DNA of 25,583 nucleotides, from the IMG/VR virus record IMGVR_UViG_3300046466_000069, positions 1 through 25,583 of that record. One strand, given 5' to 3'. This document shows, piece after piece, positions 5,382 through 15,337 of the stretch (positions are counted from its first letter, which is position 1; every line of letters begins with the position of its first letter). Under the pieces are notes generated by a model that saw only the letters and a program-made list of their open reading frames with translations, was not told the DNA's origin and made no database searches. The DNA is from a virus. The translations under genes were made by a program, and so were the position numbers.

Positions 5382-8300
5382 TTAACTTCCTTTAATCAAT
5401 AATGAGCTAGAAGATAATGCTATACCTGCTTTTATTTCGTAGGCATCTGCGGCGGTTCCTAATGTCCCATTATTTTGTACATAATATTCTGTACCTGCTG
5501 TTAAACCAGACTGCACCGTTGACACACCTCCCAATACGTTAATTGTTGCTGTTGCTCCATTTGAATAAGCAGCGTTTGATAAACCAATAAAATTAGTTGA
5601 TCTTATATTGGTACTTCCTGATTTATAAGTACCAAACTTTACGGTATAAGGAAATCCGTAAATCAGAACACCTCTCTTAGTGCCGCTGTCAAAGGCGATT
5701 CGGGGGTTGTAAGCTATAGTACTATTAGAAATAGTTTCGAGTGTTGTTGGTGTCGAGCAACTAGCTGATGTACCACTTATTGTCACTTCAGCTCTATAAG
5801 AATTACCATTATTCCAAGAACCAGACACATATTCTTGATAATGTAATACGGTTTTTTTAATGTCAGGACTATAAGCCATGTGCATCTGTCGCAGTTGAAA
5901 GTTTAAAGGAAGGGTTAATCTCGTTCCTGCTGACAGTGATGTACCACTAACTGATAAGGGTTTTACGTAAGTAGCATTGTAAGAATTGGAGGCTATAGAA
6001 TTTGCATATTGAACTAAGAATTTATTTGCATGTTCGTCATATACAATATTTGGTGTTTGACTATTGAGTCCACCCGATTCGTATGTAAGTTCACTCCCTC
6101 CAGTAATAGTTGTACCAGTCACAGAGGAAAGTCTAGCGTGAGCAACGTACGTACTTCCACTTATATATTGCCATGCAGTACACCACTGTTTTGTATCTGG
6201 ATCATAGGCTGTACTTGCATATTGAACCTGATTGCTACTATCAAGACTCAGGTTTCCGCTGACTGAAAAAGGTGTTCCAGACATTTGCAAGTTATAAGCA
6301 AACTGAAGGTTTCCATACATAGGATTAGGTATATATGAAGTGAGCATTAAACCACTCACACCATTAGTATCCTGACCGTAGGTAATATCAATTCCAGAGT
6401 AATTACCACTAGATACGCTTGAGTTATAATATGTAGTTGCATTTACAGTAATAGTATTACTTGAGAATGAGAAAGTTTGGAATATGGCTCTGTAACTATA
6501 ATCTTGCCGTCTATAACCAACTATTCCTAACTGATTAACTGGGTCCCAACCAACACATCCGTTATAACAACTAGTAGATAGTACTGTTATATCCCCACCC
6601 CAAGTATGTGAACCATCTGCTGCAACTGATATGTATTTCATCATCAAGTATCCATTACTCTGGTTTCTCCAAACCATGATGAATTTTCCATCGCCAACGG
6701 AAGTTATATTCTGACCAGCGTATGATGAGACTGAAGAAGCAGGACTTGCATTTAAAGTCCAACTTCCTGTTGTAAGAGTAGGTTCACTTACTGTTCCATT
6801 TGCATTAATAAGCACACCTTTTCCACTAGCTATTGCTCCACTAGCTGTAGCTGTAATTGCACCACCAGAAGCAGGTAAGTTAGTTAAGTTTGCACCTGAT
6901 ATTGCAGGTAGTGTTCCTGTTAAATTTGCTGCTGGTAAAGAAGTTAAATTTGCACCACTAGCAGCAGGCAATGTTGCAGGAAATCTTGCATCTGGAATTG
7001 TGCCAGCGTTTAAATTAGAAGCATTTACATTGATATTTAAAGACTCAATATCGGACTTAGTTTGATCAGCAGTTGCAGCAGTTTCTATCCCATCAAGCTT
7101 TGTATGATCAGCATCTGTAAAGACGTTTGAATCTGTTGCTGCTTCGACTGCTGTTCTTATCTCTGCATTAGTTTGATCTGCTGTAGCACCAGTTTCAATA
7201 CCATCCAACTTAGTTCCATCAACCGATACATCTCTTCCGTCAAAAGTTTGACCAGCAATAAAAGTTTGTGCCCCTGTAAAAGTGTTAGTACCTAACCCTG
7301 CTAAATTTCCTGTTGCTGTTACGCCACCCTGCCAAGCTGATCCGTTATAAACTCTTAATTCATTTGAAGTTGTATCAAAGTAAAGATCTCCTTCATCGTT
7401 ATTACTTCCTGGGGCACTACTTGCAACACGGTATCTATCTGCAAAATTATTAACTCCACTAAGATTTGTAGCGACAGTATTTACATTTGCTATTGATCCT
7501 CCGACGTTGGTGACATTTGTATTGTTACCAGCAACCGTAGTTACGTTGGCTGAAATACCAGCGACAGTAGTTACATTTGCAGCGATGCCAGCAACTGTAG
7601 TTATATTTCCTGAGATACCAGCAACCGTAGTTACTTCTGTTGCTTTAGGAGATAAACGATGGAATGTATAGGTGTGAAGTGTTGATGTTGTCTCGACAAT
7701 TCCACCAAAACCAGCAGTTAAAACTGTTGATCCACATCCTGTAATTGTTACTGTATTACCTGAACCTGCACCATTAGCAATAGTTACAGTTCCACCAGAA
7801 GGGGTATGAGAAGAAGCAAATTCCTTGATGCTGACTAAAGTTCCAGTTCCGTTATTTACATCAGGGTTTGCAGTGGGGAAGGATGTTTCATTTGCTATAG
7901 GAACAAAACCACCAACGTCATCAACTAGATCAATAATCCTGTCATTGATAGCTGCTGTAGTTGCAATTGTTGTGTCGTTATCTGGGAAGGCATCACCATC
8001 TTTAATAGTCTCTCCGCTACTAATATTGAAATAACGAGCATCTGCTTCAGTTTCTGTAAAATACCTTCCGTCTAAAGCGCCTCCTGTTAATTCAGTTTCT
8101 GTAAAATATCTGTTATCTAATTGACCAGCGTTTAGTTCTGTTTCTGTGTAATACCTGTTGTCTAGTTGACCTGCATCTAACTCTGTTTCTGTGTAGTAGC
8201 GACCATCTAAAGTTCCTGTTGCTAAATCTCCTGCAACGATTGTTCCATCTGTAATATTTGTAGTTGTAACAACGACGTTTGATAATTGCCCGCTACTAAA

Positions 8301-8927
8301 GACTTTTGTGTCTACATAGTTTTTTGTTGCTACATCTTGTGCTGCTGTTGGGTCTCCTACTCCTGTAACTTTATTTGTACCCATTGCCAAGGCACCTGTC
8401 ATTGAGTCACCGGCTTTCGTGACTTGTAGTGCATCTTTTGTATCTACATAGTTCTTAGTTGCTGCATCCTGTGCTGCTGTTGGATCTGCAACTTTAGTCA
8501 GTCTTAAATTACCAGCACTAGATTCTCCCATTGAAGGAAGACCTGTATCTTCATCAACGCTGACTGTTTTACCTTGGTTATCTTTTAGCTCTTGGTCAAT
8601 ATATAAACTCTGTAATGCACTTGTATCTAAGTCATTAGCAGTAAGGGTTGAACCATCTGCATAATCGACAAGAGGTGAACCAAGTGATGAGTTTCTTCTT
8701 ACTTCTACTCTTAAGTTTGCTGACGCTATACCTGTATTAAGTCGTATAAGTTTAGGAGATACGTTAGTTATTACTTGGTACTGGGCTGATCCTGTCCCTT
8801 GAGTGATCTTGCTGTAATCAAGGTAAACCTCAATGTGCTCTTCCTTTATATAAGGGAAGGTGAACGTAAAGTCAGTAGTGTTCTGTGCTGAATTTGAATT
8901 GACTATGTACGATGCTGTGTAACTCAT
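5382..8927 (-). CDS. Tail fibre with T7 gp17-type N-terminus and predicted beta-propeller (1181 aa)
   Basis: This is the probable receptor-binding fibre. Residues 1-135 (MSYTASYIVNSNSAQNTTDF, IKEEHIEVYLD, TALQSLYIDQELKDN-type ending) match the gp17 domain that attaches the fibre to the tail. Then come two copies of DPTAAQDAATKNYVDTK-like sequence (148-164 and 192-208), four 15-residue RYYTETEL repeats (240-300) and six 10-residue TTVAGI-type repeats (433-492). Two KLDGIETGATADQT repeats lie near 570-620, followed by LTGTLPAISGANL repeats. Residues about 725-1095 show seven units spaced about 57 residues apart, suggesting a seven-bladed propeller. The C-terminal about 70 residues (INVLGGVSTVQSGLTAGTEY, then YYVQNNGTLG) resemble a C-terminal module of cyanophage fibres. 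The ATG has GGAAG just upstream. Confidence 0.92.
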   Translation of the reverse strand: MSYTASYIVNSNSAQNTTDFTFTFPYIKEEHIEVYLDYSKITQGTGSAQYQVITNVSPKLIRLNTGIASANLRVEVRRNSSLGSPLVDYADGSTLTANDLDTSALQSLYIDQELKDNQGKTVSVDEDTGLPSMGESSAGNLRLTKVADPTAAQDAATKNYVDTKDALQVTKAGDSMTGALAMGTNKVTGVGDPTAAQDVATKNYVDTKVFSSGQLSNVVVTTTNITDGTIVAGDLATGTLDGRYYTETELDAGQLDNRYYTETELNAGQLDNRYFTETELTGGALDGRYFTETEADARYFNISSGETIKDGDAFPDNDTTIATTAAINDRIIDLVDDVGGFVPIANETSFPTANPDVNNGTGTLVSIKEFASSHTPSGGTVTIANGAGSGNTVTITGCGSTVLTAGFGGIVETTSTLHTYTFHRLSPKATEVTTVAGISGNITTVAGIAANVTTVAGISANVTTVAGNNTNVTNVGGSIANVNTVATNLSGVNNFADRYRVASSAPGSNNDEGDLYFDTTSNELRVYNGSAWQGGVTATGNLAGLGTNTFTGAQTFIAGQTFDGRDVSVDGTKLDGIETGATADQTNAEIRTAVEAATDSNVFTDADHTKLDGIETAATADQTKSDIESLNINVNASNLNAGTIPDARFPATLPAASGANLTSLPAANLTGTLPAISGANLTNLPASGGAITATASGAIASGKGVLINANGTVSEPTLTTGSWTLNASPASSVSSYAGQNITSVGDGKFIMVWRNQSNGYLMMKYISVAADGSHTWGGDITVLSTSCYNGCVGWDPVNQLGIVGYRRQDYSYRAIFQTFSFSSNTITVNATTYYNSSVSSGNYSGIDITYGQDTNGVSGLMLTSYIPNPMYGNLQFAYNLQMSGTPFSVSGNLSLDSSNQVQYASTAYDPDTKQWCTAWQYISGSTYVAHARLSSVTGTTITGGSELTYESGGLNSQTPNIVYDEHANKFLVQYANSIASNSYNATYVKPLSVSGTSLSAGTRLTLPLNFQLRQMHMAYSPDIKKTVLHYQEYVSGSWNNGNSYRAEVTISGTSASCSTPTTLETISNSTIAYNPRIAFDSGTKRGVLIYGFPYTVKFGTYKSGSTNIRSTNFIGLSNAAYSNGATATINVLGGVSTVQSGLTAGTEYYVQNNGTLGTAADAYEIKAGIALSSSSLLIKGS
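7452..7631 (-). repeat. Six 10-residue TTVAG repeats within the tail fibre gene
   Basis: The gene encodes consecutive decapeptides TTVAGISGNI, TTVAGIAANV, TTVAGISANV, TTVAGNNTNV, TNVGGSIANV and NTVATNLSGV (residues 433-492). A 10-residue period with buried V/I positions suits a fibrous beta or helical-bundle shaft. The 30-base period makes the region prone to slippage and length change. Confidence 0.85.
8028..8210 (-). repeat. Four 15-residue RYYTETEL repeats within the tail fibre gene
   Basis: Residues 240-300 consist of LDGRYYTETELDAGQ, LDNRYYTETELNAGQ, LDNRYFTETELTGGA and a final LDGRYFTETEADARYF. The 45-base units differ mainly at third positions, so they are old or selected at the protein level, not a fresh duplication. 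The pattern is known in several cyanophage tail fibres, as I recall, and probably forms part of a trimeric shaft. Confidence 0.88.
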
Positions 8928-8943
8928 GGCTTCCGTTTACTGG

Positions 8944-11900
8944 TCATTGTACTGATTGTATATATTCTGTCGCACTAACCCTCTTTTTGGAACCTGCTTT
9001 TATATCTCCTGGTGGAGTTTGCTTTGATCCGAACTTAACAGCAAAGTCTCTATCTAGCTCTTTTAGTACCTGAGTTGCTCTTGTTGGTAGTACTTCTAGT
9101 ACATAAGGATTGTTAGGATCATTAATAAATAGCCATTTAGCATTCTTTCTAAACTTGCTAAATACAGGCCGTAGCATTTCTGCTCTTGCTGATCTTGTCA
9201 ATTCATCACCTTCTGCCTCTCTGGGTTGGTTTTGATATTTTTTAGAGTTCATTATCTTAAACAATTCCTGAGATAAAGTCATTTTGGATAATGGATCAGG
9301 AGATTGGGAAAGATATTTAAGGTATTGATCGTATCCTTCTGTTGTTAGTTTTGTTCCTGCTTGTATGTCTTCTGGGCTAGGTGGTGCATATCTTGTTCCA
9401 AATCCTCTTAATCTCATCAATTCATTCATTACATAATCCTGTTGTGCAGTTATTTCGTGACCTGTTCTGCCTGTTACTTTTGGTAATGCTCCTACAAATG
9501 GTATAGCAGAATAAGCTATTGGTGCATGTGTAAGAGTGAAAGCTGATGTTAATCTGTGTAGCCAAGGTTCATCGTCTAAAGGTAAAGAATCATCATGCAA
9601 GAAGCCAGCGTTATAAAGAGGTTGTCCTGTTACCCAATTACGTCTAACAGGTAATGTCTCTGACCAGAAAGGAGTATTCCTTTTGACTTCGTTTATAAAA
9701 CTTTCAAACAACATAAGTTTAAAAGTTGTTCTATAAGGGTATTTCCCTCCAATAGTTTCACCATCACCTCCCCATTCCCAGACCATTCCTTCTTTCCCTC
9801 TTCCAATCTCTTCATCAATTACTTGTCCACTGACATTGCTAGGTGTCCGTTTGTATGGATCAATCGCTTGGGTTAATGCTCTAACTCTTGAACTATGAGG
9901 GAAAGAACTAACAATCATTTTATTAAGCCATCTTTGTGTCCTTGATGTTTCTCCTGGTCTTTTAGGTCTTCCAAAACCTGCTCCAGTTTGACCCCATGCA
10001 GAACCTGTCATTGGAGTTACGACACCATCTAAGAAATCTAAAATACCTTGGTAATAAGTTGCATGAAGATTCCCTTTCATAACTTCCCCTGCGACATTAA
10101 AGATTAAAAGTGCTGATGCGTTCTGTCTTTCCTGATGTGTCATTGATACGCTTAATTCTCTATAATCAGCTATCGTTCTTATAAGTGTTGCAACTGGTTC
10201 ATAAGCTCTGTATGACTCAAATTCTGACCATCTCTGAACACCATCTTCACCTGTAAATTTATATCTAATTGACATTGGCCTTAGTCCTCTTGCTTCCCAT
10301 AAGCTTTTGCTTTCGTTATTTAATGGGCCAGCACCTGTGATCTGTACATCTTCATTGTCTAGTATCTGCATCATCACAGTAATTGCTGTTGCACCTGTTG
10401 CTAGTTCTGCTTTCCAGTGATTAGAAAAGAAAGCAGATTCATCAAAAGCATCTCTATAAAAAGTATCGACAGTAAGATTTAATCCAGGGATTGTTCTTGC
10501 TGCTTGCTTCATTATTTCTGCTGGTGATCTAACGAAAGGTTGAATGTGAGTAGCAATCCAACCCCATTTTTCGTTTTGAAGTCGTGCCCATATAGAAGGT
10601 AAATATGACCATACACCTGTTAAAGCAGGTGTTTTCTCTCCTGCGAGAGGAATACTTTTGTCGCCTCCTCTTAGGAATGACAATTTATTATTTAAGAAAC
10701 CTTTTGCTCCTTTTACATCCGCAGTACCTTTTACATATTCCAATGCAAACTTGTTAATTGCATCGAAATCATTAGGGTCTATTCCTGATTCTCTTGCTAG
10801 TTCTTGTCCAAAGGAGAATGATCTGTTCTCCATTCTTGCTCTTATATCATCTGTAAATGTAAGCATCCGACCAAACTTCAATGCAGTTGGGTGAGAGTTA
10901 ATTGCACCTGTAATAGTTTTTCCATTAACTATTGCATCGTGGGTGAAGTAATCAACTTTTGCTTTAGCCCATTCTGCTGCAAAGCTCCACTGTTCCTTAC
11001 CTGTTAATCCTTCTTTAGCTGCCTGTATATATCCTTCTTCTATTCCTATTGCATACAACATACTATTTCCTGCTAATGCCTTCTGGAATGTTTCAATAGC
11101 GGCTTGTGCTCTAACATCGAAAGTTGCAAATTTCCAATAGGCATCTGCTACTTTGATCGCTGCTGGATTATCAGTCATTGCTCTCATCGCCTCTGCTTCA
11201 TTAAGATTGAAAGCACCTCGTTTATTAGGTAGTTTGATAGGTTGACCACCTTCTGCTTGTCTCACTGCTGCTGCGACAGTTTGATTGGTATGAGTATCAA
11301 ATGAACCTGGGTGTCTAAAAGCATCGAAATAAGTTTGTCCATCTCTAAATGCTTTTGCTGCTAGTTTTAATGCTCCCCAATGTTCTAAGAATATTTGTTT
11401 ATACCAGATACCAGTCATAGGTAACTTCTGTAAACCTCCATCTATATCTACAGGCAATAAGTTTGATCCCTTCTGAACTAGAACGGATTGGTTGAATAAA
11501 TCTAAGGCTGGTTCTGTTAATAATCTTGCGTAGGGAATAGATGACTGAACTGCATACGTTCCACCTGCACTAAGGATTCCACTTACTTTATGAGTGGCGG
11601 TACTTCTTCCAAAGAGTTCAACTTTCTGCATGATTTTACTTTTAGACTTAAGAGTTCCACCACCTATTTCATCTTGCTTTGAAGGGTCAACGTCTAATCC
11701 ATCTTCATAATGTGGCCCTTTGATTTGCTTATCAATGTGACCAATACCTTCACCACTTCTATAAGCAGAATCTGAAATACTATTTGCTATTTGATTTACT
11801 TGAGATTTAGCACCTGGCCCCCATTTTCCTGTCGCCATTGCTTCTCTTACCTCTTCTCCAAAAAGTGATCCAAAGTTAATATCATTTGTCTTGCCACGTT

Positions 11901-14900
11901 CAATAATATTCTGTTCTATGTTTTCTTTGTAAACAGGTAACTTCTCTCCTTTTTGAATAAGATTAATGTCATCAATTTCAGAACCAAATTTAACTTGTAA
12001 AGCTCTAAAATTTTGAGCTAACATTCTTGTTATCTTTTGATATTCTCTGAAATAATGAAGAGCTTCAACTGTTGATACTTCTAATTCTTTAACAGCTTTA
12101 TTCCAATTTATTGTTCCATTATTCATTGCGTTCATTACGTTTGCTGCTTTAGTTCCTGCTATTTTTCCTAATCTATTAACTGCTATTCTTAACTCCATAA
12201 CACTTCTTACATACTTCGGATTATTGGCAGCAATATATCGGAAGACCTTGGTTGCATTATCAACTTGATCTAGGCTTAAACCAAACATATCTAGATCACG
12301 CAATACTTCTGACCTCATTTGGTCTAGATTTATAGAAGGCATATCTGTTGCACTTTGTCTATCTAAAAGATCGGAAGCAGCTTTTAAATATAATTCAAGA
12401 TTTTGATCTCTTTGCATATAAAGTGTTTTATTTTTTCCAGCACTTTGAATATTAATAACATCTTGCATTGCATAACCATAAGCCTCTTCTAGATCTAACT
12501 CACCCCTTTGTACTTTCTCTAAATTCTCTCTGAAATTATCAAGCATTTGCTCTGTAATTTTATAATTAGTACCAGTCTCCCCAGGTCTATTAGGATCTCC
12601 ATCTACTTCTCTGTCTTTCCTGAAATCAGGTAGGTCAGCCATGAAATCATCTGGACTTTGTGGTGCATCTTTTCCGATAGAATCAAATTCTAATTTTTTA
12701 TTTCTATATATTTTTGAATATCTCTGATTAATAAAGTTATTAAATATTTTTTGAGTAGCATTAAGTCCTAATTCTGCTCTGATATTATTAAGTATTTGAT
12801 TAAAGAAATTCCGTACTGTTTCAGCAATAGCCTGTAAACTACCTCTTGGTGGAACTGGCATCTTGTCGTATGCCATCCATAGATCTAACATTGTTTCTGT
12901 AAAGTATTCGTCAATATTTGCATATCTATAATTTGCTTCTGTGTACTCTCCTCTCTTAAATGCTTCTAATTCTGGTTTTGGTATCTTGTTTAAATATTTT
13001 GTTCTCTCCCAATTAAATTCACTCGTTAATTGTTTTAGTTCTGCTTTTGGTATGAAACGAGAAAGTGTATGCCAGAGTTCGTGAATTGCAGTTCTTTTAA
13101 GCTCATTATTTTTAATAGCTTCTTTCTGGATGAGTACAACTTTTCTAAGGAAATCGTATCTACCTTTCTTAGGTAAATTAGCTAACACCTGTGGTGCTAT
13201 GTCTTGAAACATTTCTCTTCCAAGCTTATCCATAAACCCAAGAGTTTGTTCTATTTCACGCTTATTACCACCCTGTTTTGAAAGAGTCTCATCCCAAGCA
13301 CCATAACCTCTACGACTTAAATCACTTACATCATCAAACCATCCTGCCTCGTAAGGATTCCATGTAAGGAACTTTCCAGTTTTGGGGTCTTGGTAACGAG
13401 CGTCAGGTCTTTTCTTTGAACTTGTACTTTCAATCTTAGTTTGAAATTCTTCAGGATTTAATTTAGTTTCGACAGGAGCATCGACCTTCTTTTGATTAGC
13501 TCTTATTTCTGCTTGATTAGCTTTAATAAGTTTGTTGATTTTATCTATAGTAGGTTTTGCTTCTCGCTGCCACTTCATATATTTCTTATAAGCAGGAGTC
13601 TGTGTTTTCTTTAGTTCTCCTGGTGCTTGATAATAACTTTTACCTTTGCCTGGTTTAGCTGGTGCTGGCCCTAGTGCTTCTAATTCTGCTGTTAGTTGAG
13701 CAATAGCATCTCGATATTCTTTACTTGCGTATTGTTGAGGAACAGTTTGTTGAGGAGTAGTTGGTGTTTTTGTTCCTGGTGTTGGTGGTATCTCTGTTGC
13801 TGCTGGAGGTGTAGGTACTACGTTCTGAGTCGGTGGCCCTTCTGGTATTTGTTTAGTAGAAGGTACTGTTGGTTGATCTCCCAACATTTGAGTGACTTGT
13901 CTATTGGTTGCAAGTTTCCCTGCTTCCATTTTCTTTCTCCATCCTTGTACTCCTATTAACAGTTCTCTTTCAGGTCTTTGATCTGGAGGTAAAAGTAGAT
14001 TGTTTACATCTCTAAGTGCTTTTTGTACACCTTCTTCTGTCGCAACTCTTGCAACATTTAATAAATTAACTAGATCACCGACAGTATCTAAAGGTTGTCT
14101 TGGCTTACCTCCTCTATCTGGAGCGACAAACTTATTCATTGCTTCTTCTAATCTATGAATAGCAATGAAAGCCTGATCTTCAAAGGCAGCAGTTCTGAGG
14201 AACAAAGAAAGAGGTTGATTCTTATCTGCCTGTTCTAATGCTTTAGGTAGTGGTAGTTCAGGTGCTTGGTAGCTCTGTCCTTCTAAATATTTAAGGAGAG
14301 GATTCTTTTCTAAAAGCTCTGCTTGCTTTTCTATTTTCGTTTGTATTGCTTTAACTTCTGGACTCTCTGCACCGAAAGTTCTTGTTGCTTCTGCTAACTG
14401 TTCAGTATATCCAGTTGCTTTTGTTACTCCTGCTAACAGGTCAGGAAAGAATTTTGAAAGAGATGCTTCTGCTCCTTTTAATAATCCACCAAATGCCCAA
14501 TCAACACCCCATCCTTCTGCTAATTGTTTAAATCTACGCTCTGTCTCTGTGTCATCAGGATCAAAAATTAATTCTTTAGCAACAGGAAAACCTTTTAACC
14601 AACCACCTATTTCACTATTCGCAGCCATAGTAATTAAATTACCTTCCCAAGGATCAAAGCCAGCGAAATCAATGGCAAGACCTTTTGGTTCTACTGTTGA
14701 TCTAACAGTTTGAGCAGCAACGAATCCACCACCACGGGCTAATGTTTTACCAGCGATGGGTGTTAGACCTTTAGTAACTGCCTGTGAAACAGCTTTATCT
14801 GCTTGTGCAACTTTTGAGAAACCTTTGCTTGCTTTGACAAGTGCTGGTACTTTTGAAGTTTTTAATGCCCAGTTAGCACCCTTTAAAACTTTAGAAAGAG

Positions 14901-15336
14901 CAATCCATTCAAGTGCAAATTGACCGACACCTGTACCAAAATCTTCTACACCACTTAACCAAGCTTCTTGATTATTTGCCTTTACAGGTTTCCAATTTCC
15001 GAATACAGGTTTGTCTGGTTCCTCTTGAGTAGTTGATGTACCTGGTTCTAGTAATCCTGTTGCTTCTCCTAAGTATCTAGCAGAGTCGCTGGTTTCCTGT
15101 ATTGCTCCTGCCATCATGTTGACAGGCATCCTTAGTGCTGTCTTCCCTGTACCGACAAAAAAGTTATCATCTTTGTCGGCTCTTAATGCACCTGCTGCTC
15201 CTTTTAATTGTTCTTGTGCGTCACCGTGAAGAGTAGGGAGGATAGCAGCGTTGCTACCCCTTTCTCTCATTTGATCTTCATCTAAATATTCATAGCCAGT
15301 AGAACCATCTTCTCTAGTTACAAATGTAAGTCCCAT
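8944..15336 (-). CDS. Internal virion (ejection) protein, T7 gp16-like, with HELWH metallopeptidase motif (2130 aa)
   Basis: Position, size and style identify the largest internal core protein, which is ejected to form the DNA conduit across the envelope. It is far longer than T7 gp16 (about 1318 residues) and lacks the N-terminal lytic transglycosylase found there. Residues 1-480 hold several hydrophobic and amphipathic helices. Residues about 490-540 are a Pro/Thr-rich linker, followed by a Lys-rich coiled segment. Residues 752-756 read HELWH in the context RTAIHELWHTLSRF, a zincin motif, with a candidate third ligand in IDEYFTETM (Glu810 or Glu814). The remaining 1300 residues, including the blocks SSIPYARLLTEPALDLF and FVRSPAEIMKQAARTIPGLN, look like the ejection-protein body. 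It starts one base after the gp15 stop (TGA A ATG) and is probably coupled to it. Confidence 0.88.
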   Translation of the reverse strand: MGLTFVTREDGSTGYEYLDEDQMRERGSNAAILPTLHGDAQEQLKGAAGALRADKDDNFFVGTGKTALRMPVNMMAGAIQETSDSARYLGEATGLLEPGTSTTQEEPDKPVFGNWKPVKANNQEAWLSGVEDFGTGVGQFALEWIALSKVLKGANWALKTSKVPALVKASKGFSKVAQADKAVSQAVTKGLTPIAGKTLARGGGFVAAQTVRSTVEPKGLAIDFAGFDPWEGNLITMAANSEIGGWLKGFPVAKELIFDPDDTETERRFKQLAEGWGVDWAFGGLLKGAEASLSKFFPDLLAGVTKATGYTEQLAEATRTFGAESPEVKAIQTKIEKQAELLEKNPLLKYLEGQSYQAPELPLPKALEQADKNQPLSLFLRTAAFEDQAFIAIHRLEEAMNKFVAPDRGGKPRQPLDTVGDLVNLLNVARVATEEGVQKALRDVNNLLLPPDQRPERELLIGVQGWRKKMEAGKLATNRQVTQMLGDQPTVPSTKQIPEGPPTQNVVPTPPAATEIPPTPGTKTPTTPQQTVPQQYASKEYRDAIAQLTAELEALGPAPAKPGKGKSYYQAPGELKKTQTPAYKKYMKWQREAKPTIDKINKLIKANQAEIRANQKKVDAPVETKLNPEEFQTKIESTSSKKRPDARYQDPKTGKFLTWNPYEAGWFDDVSDLSRRGYGAWDETLSKQGGNKREIEQTLGFMDKLGREMFQDIAPQVLANLPKKGRYDFLRKVVLIQKEAIKNNELKRTAIHELWHTLSRFIPKAELKQLTSEFNWERTKYLNKIPKPELEAFKRGEYTEANYRYANIDEYFTETMLDLWMAYDKMPVPPRGSLQAIAETVRNFFNQILNNIRAELGLNATQKIFNNFINQRYSKIYRNKKLEFDSIGKDAPQSPDDFMADLPDFRKDREVDGDPNRPGETGTNYKITEQMLDNFRENLEKVQRGELDLEEAYGYAMQDVINIQSAGKNKTLYMQRDQNLELYLKAASDLLDRQSATDMPSINLDQMRSEVLRDLDMFGLSLDQVDNATKVFRYIAANNPKYVRSVMELRIAVNRLGKIAGTKAANVMNAMNNGTINWNKAVKELEVSTVEALHYFREYQKITRMLAQNFRALQVKFGSEIDDINLIQKGEKLPVYKENIEQNIIERGKTNDINFGSLFGEEVREAMATGKWGPGAKSQVNQIANSISDSAYRSGEGIGHIDKQIKGPHYEDGLDVDPSKQDEIGGGTLKSKSKIMQKVELFGRSTATHKVSGILSAGGTYAVQSSIPYARLLTEPALDLFNQSVLVQKGSNLLPVDIDGGLQKLPMTGIWYKQIFLEHWGALKLAAKAFRDGQTYFDAFRHPGSFDTHTNQTVAAAVRQAEGGQPIKLPNKRGAFNLNEAEAMRAMTDNPAAIKVADAYWKFATFDVRAQAAIETFQKALAGNSMLYAIGIEEGYIQAAKEGLTGKEQWSFAAEWAKAKVDYFTHDAIVNGKTITGAINSHPTALKFGRMLTFTDDIRARMENRSFSFGQELARESGIDPNDFDAINKFALEYVKGTADVKGAKGFLNNKLSFLRGGDKSIPLAGEKTPALTGVWSYLPSIWARLQNEKWGWIATHIQPFVRSPAEIMKQAARTIPGLNLTVDTFYRDAFDESAFFSNHWKAELATGATAITVMMQILDNEDVQITGAGPLNNESKSLWEARGLRPMSIRYKFTGEDGVQRWSEFESYRAYEPVATLIRTIADYRELSVSMTHQERQNASALLIFNVAGEVMKGNLHATYYQGILDFLDGVVTPMTGSAWGQTGAGFGRPKRPGETSRTQRWLNKMIVSSFPHSSRVRALTQAIDPYKRTPSNVSGQVIDEEIGRGKEGMVWEWGGDGETIGGKYPYRTTFKLMLFESFINEVKRNTPFWSETLPVRRNWVTGQPLYNAGFLHDDSLPLDDEPWLHRLTSAFTLTHAPIAYSAIPFVGALPKVTGRTGHEITAQQDYVMNELMRLRGFGTRYAPPSPEDIQAGTKLTTEGYDQYLKYLSQSPDPLSKMTLSQELFKIMNSKKYQNQPREAEGDELTRSARAEMLRPVFSKFRKNAKWLFINDPNNPYVLEVLPTRATQVLKELDRDFAVKFGSKQTPPGDIKAGSKKRVSATEYIQSVQ

Positions 15337-15337
15337 T

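Noticed and set aside
7452-8210. CRISPR-like array suggested by regularly spaced repeats
   Set aside because: The repeats are in-frame coding units of the fibre, without unique spacers or palindromic repeat ends.
13696-13959. Plus-strand Cys/Trp-rich open frame opposite gp16
   Set aside because: It is the complement of the Pro/Thr-rich linker codons of gp16, which produce such odd composition by chance.
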